Source: a virus
Virus record (IMG/VR): IMGVR_UViG_3300008517_000183
Location: 1 to 52,154 of that record
Length of the DNA: 52,154 nt
Reading direction: 5' to 3' (one strand)
Shown: positions 46,975 through 52,154 of the stretch, piece after piece
Layout of the letters: every line of letters begins with the position of its first letter
Position numbering within the stretch: position 1 is the stretch's first letter
Notes under the pieces: generated by a model
The model's input: only the letters and a program-made list of their open reading frames with translations
Told to the model about the DNA's origin: nothing
Databases searched by the model: none
Position numbers and translations under genes: made by a program

Positions 46975-47607
46975 ATGACAATTAAACAAAAAGAAAAATG
47001 GATCAAAAAAGCCACGGAAAGAGGGGTTTGCACAGGTTTTTTGAGCTGGATTAAGGATAAAAGTATCGAGGACTTAGAGATTAGCGATATCCCTCCAGAG
47101 TACGGATTATGGGCGTTTGGAAAAATAGATTTACCCGTATCCCCTGAGCAGATAGAAAAATGGGGTGACAGAGTGCCACGGGCAGCCCTAGAATATTGCT
47201 CACATAAATTAACCCCTGAGCAGATAGACAGATGGGGAGATAGACGGGCAGGGGCAGCTCTAATCTATTGCTCAGATAAATTAACTCCTGATCAAATCGA
47301 GAGATGGGGAAATCTAAAGCCAGAGGCAGCCCTCCAGTTTTGCTCAGATAAATTGACCCCTGAGCAGATAGACAGATGGGGAGACGAATATCCATCGGTA
47401 GCCCTGGAATATTGCTCAGACAAATTGACCGCTGATCAAATCGAGAGATGGGGAGATAGACGGCCATGGGAAGCCCTAGAATATTGCTCAGATAAATTAA
47501 CCCCTGATCAGATAGAAAAATGGGGGGAGAAATGTCCATGGGAAGCTCTTGAATATTGCTCAGATAAATTAACCCCCGGGCAGATAGAAAAATGGAGGAA
47601 TAGATGA
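46975..47607 (+). CDS. Solenoid-repeat protein B, six repeats
   Basis: The largest member (210 residues): header, six full 24-residue repeats and cap WRNR. Residues 12-13 of its repeats are RV, RR, LK, EY, RR, KC. It contains a near-copy of the window-terminal 119 bases (mismatch near its 3' end). The stop overlaps the next paralogue's start and GGAGG lies in the cap codons, so the tandem genes are coupled. Confidence 0.9.
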   Translation: MTIKQKEKWIKKATERGVCTGFLSWIKDKSIEDLEISDIPPEYGLWAFGKIDLPVSPEQIEKWGDRVPRAALEYCSHKLTPEQIDRWGDRRAGAALIYCSDKLTPDQIERWGNLKPEAALQFCSDKLTPEQIDRWGDEYPSVALEYCSDKLTADQIERWGDRRPWEALEYCSDKLTPDQIEKWGEKCPWEALEYCSDKLTPGQIEKWRNR

Positions 47608-48089
47608 CATTTAAAAAGAAATTAGCCTGGATCAAAAAAGCCAAGGAAAATAACGCCTGTAGAGAGTTTTTTATTTGGCTTGAGAATAAAAATATAGAAA
47701 AATTAGAGATTTCTGACCTTGATCCGATGGATGGATTATGGGCGGTTGGAAAAATAGACCTCCCCGTATCCCCCGGGCAAATCGATAAATGGGGAGATAA
47801 ATATCCAGGGGTCGCCCTGAGACATTGCTCAAACAGATTAACCCATGAGCAAATCGAAAAATGGGGAGATAGACGGCCAATAGAAGCCCTAAAATATTGC
47901 TCAGATAAATTGACCCCGGAGCAAATAGATAGGTGGGGGGATAGACAGCCATGGACAGCCCTAAAATATTACGCAGACATATTAACCTCTGATCAAATCG
48001 AAAAATGGGGGGATAGATATCCAGGGGCAGCCCTAGAATATTGCTTAGACAGATTAACTCCTGAGCAATATTTTAGATGGAGGAAATAG
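47604..48089 (+). CDS. Solenoid-repeat protein C, four repeats
   Basis: The shortest member (161 residues). Header MTFKKKLAWIKKAKENNAC, four full repeats (variable pairs KY, RR, RQ, RY) and an altered cap EQYFRWRK. Two repeats carry YYADILT and YCLDRLT instead of the usual YCSDKLT, variants also found in D and E. Overlaps B. Confidence 0.9.
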   Translation: MTFKKKLAWIKKAKENNACREFFIWLENKNIEKLEISDLDPMDGLWAVGKIDLPVSPGQIDKWGDKYPGVALRHCSNRLTHEQIEKWGDRRPIEALKYCSDKLTPEQIDRWGDRQPWTALKYYADILTSDQIEKWGDRYPGAALEYCLDRLTPEQYFRWRK

Positions 48090-48650
48090 ATGACAATTAA
48101 ACAAAAACAAGAATGGATCAAAAAAGCCAAGGAAAATAACGCCTGTACAGAGTTTTTTATGTGGCTTGATGATAAAAATATTGAGGACTTAGAGGTTTCT
48201 GACCTCGATCCGATGGATGGATTATGGGCGGTTGGGGAAATAGACTTACCTGTATCCCCTGAGCAAATAGAAAAATGGGGTGACAGACGGGCATGGGCAG
48301 CCCTAGAATATTGCTCAGATAAATTAACCCCTGATCAGATAGATAAATGGGGAGATAGATGGCCACGGGAAGCCCTGAGATATTGCTCAGATAAACTAAC
48401 CCCCGGGCAAATCGATAAATGGGGAGATAGACAGCCATGGGTAGCTCTGCGATATTGCTCACATAAATTGACCGCTGAACAAATAGATAGATGGGGAGAT
48501 AGACGGCCATCGGCAGCCCTAAAATATTACGCAGACATATTAACCCCTGATCAGATAGAAAAATGGGGGGATATTGACCCATGGACAGCCCTTGAATATT
48601 GCTCAAACAAATTAACCCCTGAGCAAATAGAAAAATGGAGGAACAGATGA
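48090..48650 (+). CDS. Solenoid-repeat protein D, five repeats
   Basis: The 186-residue product has the common header, five repeats (variable pairs RR, RW, RQ, RR, ID) and WRNR cap. Its DIDPWT repeat resembles DIDPST in A and DIDPLT in E; DRQPWV is shared with A. Starts one base after the stop of C. Confidence 0.9.
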   Translation: MTIKQKQEWIKKAKENNACTEFFMWLDDKNIEDLEVSDLDPMDGLWAVGEIDLPVSPEQIEKWGDRRAWAALEYCSDKLTPDQIDKWGDRWPREALRYCSDKLTPGQIDKWGDRQPWVALRYCSHKLTAEQIDRWGDRRPSAALKYYADILTPDQIEKWGDIDPWTALEYCSNKLTPEQIEKWRNR

Positions 48651-48820
48651 AAGAAAAATATTTGTTCTGTTGGGATGAGAATTATGAGGCATGGGTACCG
48701 ACACCGGAAAAAATCGAGGATCTAATAGATATAGATCTAATAGACCTTGGTGATGAACAAACGATCCGGTTTAGAGTTTGTGAAATGACGGAAAAGGAAT
48801 TTGAGGCGTTGGAGGAATAG
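48647..48820 (+). CDS. Small acidic protein, 57 aa
   Basis: ATG at 48647 overlaps the stop of the repeat gene and uses its GGAGG. MKEKYLFCWDENYEAWVPTP; acidic, probably a small alpha/beta fold. Function unknown. Confidence 0.5.
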   Translation: MKEKYLFCWDENYEAWVPTPEKIEDLIDIDLIDLGDEQTIRFRVCEMTEKEFEALEE

Positions 48821-49063
48821 ATGAATGAATTGAGAGGAAGGCTTACAATTGAATTCAGTGATACAAATATGCATATAATGTGTACAAATCGAAATTGCCA
48901 ATATGGCAAGGCAGATTATGCACATAGCTGGAAAGAGGCATTTGAGAGAGTTAAATGGACGGCTGAAGAAACACATAAAATCCCAGGCGATATTGCCCTA
49001 AAAACAACGGATGGAAAATTTGCCTTGATGTACTGTCCAAAATGTTCAAACTCGGAGGAATAG
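48821..49063 (+). CDS. Small zinc-ribbon protein, 80 aa
   Basis: CTNRNCQYG near residue 21 and CPKCSNSEE at the end give a four-Cys zinc site. Preceded by GGAGGAATAG. Function unknown. Confidence 0.55.
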   Translation: MNELRGRLTIEFSDTNMHIMCTNRNCQYGKADYAHSWKEAFERVKWTAEETHKIPGDIALKTTDGKFALMYCPKCSNSEE

Positions 49064-49465
49064 ATGGCCGATGATAAACTATCCAATAAAATCCAAGAAT
49101 TACCAGAAACCAAAATTATGAAATTAAAAACAGAAAATGAGAAACTCAAACGGCAAATAATCGGCCTTAAAAAATGCTGGGATGATTATGAGAGTGCCTG
49201 TCAAGAGATCGTTGCATTGAGGAAATTCTTGAGTCAAATATATGACTATGCACACAAAGTATTCTTGGGGGTGCGTAGTGCTATGAAAATATTTTACACC
49301 ATTTTAAGCCTTGCTGTGAAAATTATACCGAGGAAGCATAAATACACACGTAATAAAATGTTACGCAGACTCAGGAAAGCAAGACAGGGACAGGACAAGG
49401 TAAACAAATTACATACGCAGTGGTTGTATAAGTGGGCTGATGACCCGTTGTATAAATTTTATTAG
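49064..49465 (+). CDS. Coiled-coil protein with central hydrophobic helix, 133 aa
   Basis: N-terminal coiled coil (LPETKIMKLKTENEKLKRQ), a hydrophobic segment (IFYTILSLAVKII) and a strongly basic end. Possibly membrane-associated. Function unknown. Confidence 0.55.
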   Translation: MADDKLSNKIQELPETKIMKLKTENEKLKRQIIGLKKCWDDYESACQEIVALRKFLSQIYDYAHKVFLGVRSAMKIFYTILSLAVKIIPRKHKYTRNKMLRRLRKARQGQDKVNKLHTQWLYKWADDPLYKFY

Positions 49466-49474
49466 GAGGAAAAT

Positions 49475-49846
49475 ATGACTAAAAAAGAAATGTTAAGCAA
49501 GGCCAAAAAATATTTTGAGCGAGCCTCTATTTACGGTGGAGATGAGATAATATTAGAGCCTAAGAGAAATATATATATTTGTATAGGGGAAATCGGGACT
49601 GAACTAGATTTTGATTGCAAGATGTTGGAATATTTAATCAGGCCCGCACATAAGGGGCTTGATTTAACTGGTCAAAAATATTTCAGACGACGGTTATTTA
49701 AATATTTTGGAGTTGAATGGACTCAAAAAGAGATGGGCAAAATATATGCGTACATTGGTTGTGGAGTGGATAGGCCACTAACAAAATTATTTATTCAAAA
49801 TGGTTTTGATTTGTCTCTACTAGAGGAAAGATATGAAAATACCTAA
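49475..49846 (+). CDS. Hypothetical protein, 123 aa
   Basis: Preceded by AGGAGGAAAAT. Alpha/beta with IYICIGEIGTELDF and basic helices. No recognised domain. Confidence 0.55.
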   Translation: MTKKEMLSKAKKYFERASIYGGDEIILEPKRNIYICIGEIGTELDFDCKMLEYLIRPAHKGLDLTGQKYFRRRLFKYFGVEWTQKEMGKIYAYIGCGVDRPLTKLFIQNGFDLSLLEERYENT

Positions 49847-49872
49847 ACCTGGAAAATTGTTAGGAGAAAATG

Positions 49873-50205
49873 ATGGCAATATGTAACAAATGTGGGGAAT
49901 ATTATTATTGTGAGAATCACAAATGTTCTCCCCAATACAAAATATTCCACGAAAATGAAGACGCTGAATATGATGATATAAAGGATGAATATTACAAAAT
50001 TATCTATGCACATGATCACGGAGAGGCTGCGGAAAAATATGCTGAATGGGATGACAAAATTAGTGAGCAATACAGGATTGCAGAAGGCCAAGAATTGATT
50101 GTGGAGGTTGAAGATGAAGCCGGGAAAAGAGAAAAATGGCGGGTCACAGGTCATGCTGAACCCGTGTATGATGCGTATAAGATGGAGGATAAAAATGAAA
50201 ATTAG
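49873..50205 (+). CDS. Cys-rich N-terminal protein, 110 aa
   Basis: The second ATG (49873) has better spacing to AGGAG. MAICNKCGEYYYC...C gives a zinc knuckle, followed by an acidic middle and a strand-rich end. Function unknown. Confidence 0.5.
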   Translation: MAICNKCGEYYYCENHKCSPQYKIFHENEDAEYDDIKDEYYKIIYAHDHGEAAEKYAEWDDKISEQYRIAEGQELIVEVEDEAGKREKWRVTGHAEPVYDAYKMEDKNEN

Positions 50206-50416
50206 AGCTGTTAACCTATACAGTAATGGGATCGTTGCTGTTTTTGGTGCAAATAATAAACCTATCCCTGAACTGCAGGGGCCGTTTTTAGTTGCACGAG
50301 AAAAAATAAAGCCTTATATAGATGATGAAACAGAATATTTTATCGCTATTTGGGGCGTACGTGCATTTAAAATACCGAGAGAACATTTTTTCTGCGAAAC
50401 GTGGGGGGAGAGATGA
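50195..50416 (+). CDS. Small protein, 73 aa
   Basis: ATG at 50195 follows GGAGG inside the previous gene. Beta-rich (IRAVNLYSNGIVAVFGANN). Function unknown. Confidence 0.5.
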   Translation: MKIRAVNLYSNGIVAVFGANNKPIPELQGPFLVAREKIKPYIDDETEYFIAIWGVRAFKIPREHFFCETWGER

Positions 50417-50619
50417 AAAAAGATAAATGTAGTGGGTGTGATAAAGATTTCTATAATACAGACAAAAAAAAATGTTGGAGTCTAAAAACAGCGAAAATTG
50501 TGTGGAGAAAAAAAATCTCCATAGACCAGGATCCACCATGGAACCAACCATATCAAAAGTACCCTGATTGTTACTCTCAACAAAGATATTTTTTCAAAGA
50601 TAAAGGAGGCGGGGAATGA
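50413..50619 (+). CDS. Small Cys-containing protein, 68 aa
   Basis: ATG at 50413 after GGGGGGAG. MKKDKCSGCDKDFYNTDKKK with two further Cys suggests a zinc site. Function unknown. Confidence 0.5.
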   Translation: MKKDKCSGCDKDFYNTDKKKCWSLKTAKIVWRKKISIDQDPPWNQPYQKYPDCYSQQRYFFKDKGGGE

Positions 50620-50861
50620 GTAAAATTAGAGAAATATTTAGAACAAAAAATACAATAATTGAGGAAACCCCATTACGGTGGCTTGACAAGGGGGTGTTTG
50701 CGATTAATACCCGTACAGGTGAGCATGTTGTTTTTAGGTACCCAAATGTAGATCCAAAATTTGAATTAGTAGATGAGTCCTCGGTAGAAATACTTAAGCT
50801 ATCAGCGATTAAAAAAGCAATAGACCGCTGTATTATATGGGAGGCAGGAAATGATGACTAA
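50616..50861 (+). CDS. Small protein, 81 aa
   Basis: ATGA overlap. TRTGEHVVFRYPNVDPKFE middle, alpha/beta. Overlaps the lipase start. Function unknown. Confidence 0.5.
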   Translation: MSKIREIFRTKNTIIEETPLRWLDKGVFAINTRTGEHVVFRYPNVDPKFELVDESSVEILKLSAIKKAIDRCIIWEAGNDD

Positions 50862-51483
50862 AGACGCAGTAGAACTAATTTATAAGAATGAAACAAGAGA
50901 CGATGATTATTTAGGTTTGTTTTTTTCGAAATGGGAGAGAGTCAAGGGAAATCTTGACCTTGATTTCACAATCGGGAAAAGAAACGATGAGACATATATC
51001 ATTTTTGAATCAACCAAACCCTACGTGGATTGGATTGTTAATTTCCTTTTCAAGCCAATTTTCGGGATACATAGGGGATTTTGGGCCGGATATCACATTA
51101 ATGAGAAATTGATTAAAGAGAAGCTGAAGGAATATGAAACCCAAAAATTATGTATACTTGGTCATTCTCAAGGCGCAGCCTACGCACTAATTGCAACAAA
51201 AAGAGAAATTGAAACTTGCTATATGGCTAGAAAACCGTTTGATCACATTGAGGCTGTTGTAACCGGAGGGCCAAGAGTTTTTGCAATTGGTCAGATATTT
51301 GGCCAACCAAGTATTGATCTTGTCCACAATGGAAACGATATTGTAACAAAACTACCTCCCAAATGGCTGTGGGGATATCGTAATGTTGGCCAAGTTATCC
51401 ACATAGGCAAGCCCAAAAAATGGTGGAAAATCTCCTTCAAGGATCATGAGATTTCTGAGTATTTAAAAAGAATGGAGGAATAG
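50851..51483 (+). CDS. Class 3 lipase-like alpha/beta hydrolase
   Basis: The 210-residue protein has the nucleophile elbow LGHSQGAA (S106), then GGPRVFA, VHNGNDIVTKLPP (D163) and a C-terminal His (H199 in DHEISEY), which is the order and context of class 3 lipases. No signal peptide is visible, so it acts inside the cell or after lysis. It may hydrolyse host lipids. All catalytic residues appear intact. Confidence 0.8.
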   Translation: MMTKDAVELIYKNETRDDDYLGLFFSKWERVKGNLDLDFTIGKRNDETYIIFESTKPYVDWIVNFLFKPIFGIHRGFWAGYHINEKLIKEKLKEYETQKLCILGHSQGAAYALIATKREIETCYMARKPFDHIEAVVTGGPRVFAIGQIFGQPSIDLVHNGNDIVTKLPPKWLWGYRNVGQVIHIGKPKKWWKISFKDHEISEYLKRMEE

Positions 51484-51687
51484 ATGGTTGACTTTGCAGA
51501 ATATTTACGGGACAACAAGCTGGATAAAATATCTAAATCATTACAAAAACATGTAGAAAAATATACGAAATTAAAGCAGATAGAAATTCTACAGAAGACG
51601 CTAAATCAGTACAAATCAGAACTATCGTGTAGAAGATTTGCTATGCAGATTAATAAAATTAAAACAGATATTAGGAGGAATAGATGA
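51484..51687 (+). CDS. Small coiled-coil protein, 67 aa
   Basis: Follows GGAGGAATAG at the lipase end. Charged helix (VEKYTKLKQIEILQKTLNQY) and basic tail RRNR. Its last codons carry the GGAGG site of the next repeat gene. Function unknown. Confidence 0.5.
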   Translation: MVDFAEYLRDNKLDKISKSLQKHVEKYTKLKQIEILQKTLNQYKSELSCRRFAMQINKIKTDIRRNR

Positions 51688-52154
51688 CAATTAAACAAAA
51701 ACAAGAATGGATCAAAAAAGCCAAGGAAAATAACGCCTGTACAGAGTTTTTTATTTGGCTTGATGATAAAAATATTGATGATTTAAATATTTCTGACCTT
51801 GATCCGACAGACGGACTATGGGCAGTAGCAAAAATAGATTTGCCCGTATCCCCTGATCAGATAGAAAAATGGGGGGATATTGACCCATTGACAGCCCTTG
51901 AATATTGCGCAGATAAATTGACCGCTGATCAAATCGAGAGATGGGGGGATAGACGGCCATCGACAGCCCTTGAATATTGCTTAGACAGATTAACTCCAGG
52001 GCAAATTGAAAAATGGGGAGATAAAGCACCCTGGTCAGCCCTCCAGTTTTGCTCAGATAAATTGACCCCTGAGCAGATAGACAGATGGGGAGACGAATAT
52101 CCATCGGTAGCCCTGGAATATTGCTCAGACAAATTGACCGCTGAACAAATCGAG
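51684..52154 (+). CDS. Solenoid-repeat protein E, N-terminal part (continues at 1-218)
   Basis: ATG at 51684 after GGAGGAATAG. Header MTIKQKQEWIKKAKENNACT and repeats DIDPLT, DRRPST, DKAPWS, DEYPSV run to the window end; the frame continues at base 120 of the left end after removing the 119-base overlap. Total 189 residues. Adjacent to protein A on the circular map, so A and E form a second tandem pair. Confidence 0.9.
   Translation, partial: MTIKQKQEWIKKAKENNACTEFFIWLDDKNIDDLNISDLDPTDGLWAVAKIDLPVSPDQIEKWGDIDPLTALEYCADKLTADQIERWGDRRPSTALEYCLDRLTPGQIEKWGDKAPWSALQFCSDKLTPEQIDRWGDEYPSVALEYCSDKLTAEQIE
52036..52154. repeat. 119-bp exact terminal direct repeat, right copy
   Basis: Identical to 1-119. 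See the left copy for interpretation. Confidence 0.9.

Noticed and set aside
47081-47644. Long antisense open frames over the repeat genes (also 171-700, 48157-48606, 51751-52104)
   Set aside because: They mirror the 72-base repeat period; absence of stop codons on the other strand is a by-product of the repeated sense codons, and they lack ribosome sites.
46975-48650. Regularly spaced direct repeats as a possible CRISPR array
   Set aside because: The 72-nt units are continuous in-frame coding repeats without unique spacers.
49832-49885. 17-codon frame MKIPKPGKLLGENDGNM
   Set aside because: Too short and no clear ribosome site; likely incidental overlap.

Overview
This window is a complete or near-complete genome of a tailed double-stranded DNA phage. 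The first 119 bases (1-119) recur exactly as the last 119 (52036-52154), and joining them restores one open frame across the ends, so the contig is probably a circular map of about 52,035 bp with one k-mer-sized overlap. The DNA is AT-rich with dense, mostly overlapping genes. The tail genes (tape measure, tail terminator, chaperone pair with a frameshift site, no sheath) indicate a long non-contractile tail. No integrase or CI-type repressor was recognised, so a lytic lifestyle is the default reading. A lipobox lipoprotein and a spanin-like nested gene pair point to a Gram-negative-type host. The host itself cannot be named from the sequence.

Layout. (1) 1-10.5 kb: solenoid-repeat gene, small zinc-ribbon proteins, replication genes (initiator, orphan DNA methyltransferase, DnaB helicase), many small early genes, a surface lipoprotein, an RNA island at 9.3-9.7 kb (one tRNA and one oversized tRNA-like RNA) and SSB. 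(2) 10.4-16.4 kb: RuvC-like resolvase, Cys-rich small proteins, and a sugar cassette resembling pseudaminic/sialic (nonulosonic) acid synthesis: dehydratase, compact NeuB/PseI-like synthase, GNAT acetyltransferase, CMP-sugar cytidylyltransferase. (3) 16.5-40.6 kb: the structural operon in the usual order (small and large terminase, portal, MuF, scaffold, coat, decoration, connectors, tail tube, chaperones, tape measure, tip and fibres, amidase, holin and spanin candidates). A GT42/DUF115-like glycosyltransferase sits directly after coat and decoration. (4) 45.1-40.8 kb, minus strand: Cas4-like nuclease, HNH endonuclease and small proteins, ending in two terminators. (5) 45.2 kb to the end: rightward accessory genes, including a class 3 lipase and three tandem members of the solenoid family. 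A fourth crosses the circular junction into region 1 and abuts the fifth.

Two systems stand out. One is a possible virion-glycosylation pathway, in which phage genes would supply a CMP-activated nonulosonic acid and the transferase beside the coat gene would use it. The other is a five-gene family of 24-residue helical repeats whose most variable residues fall at repeat positions 12-13 and 15-16 and appear shuffled between paralogues. Several small RNAs or leaders with their own promoter and terminator also deserve attention.
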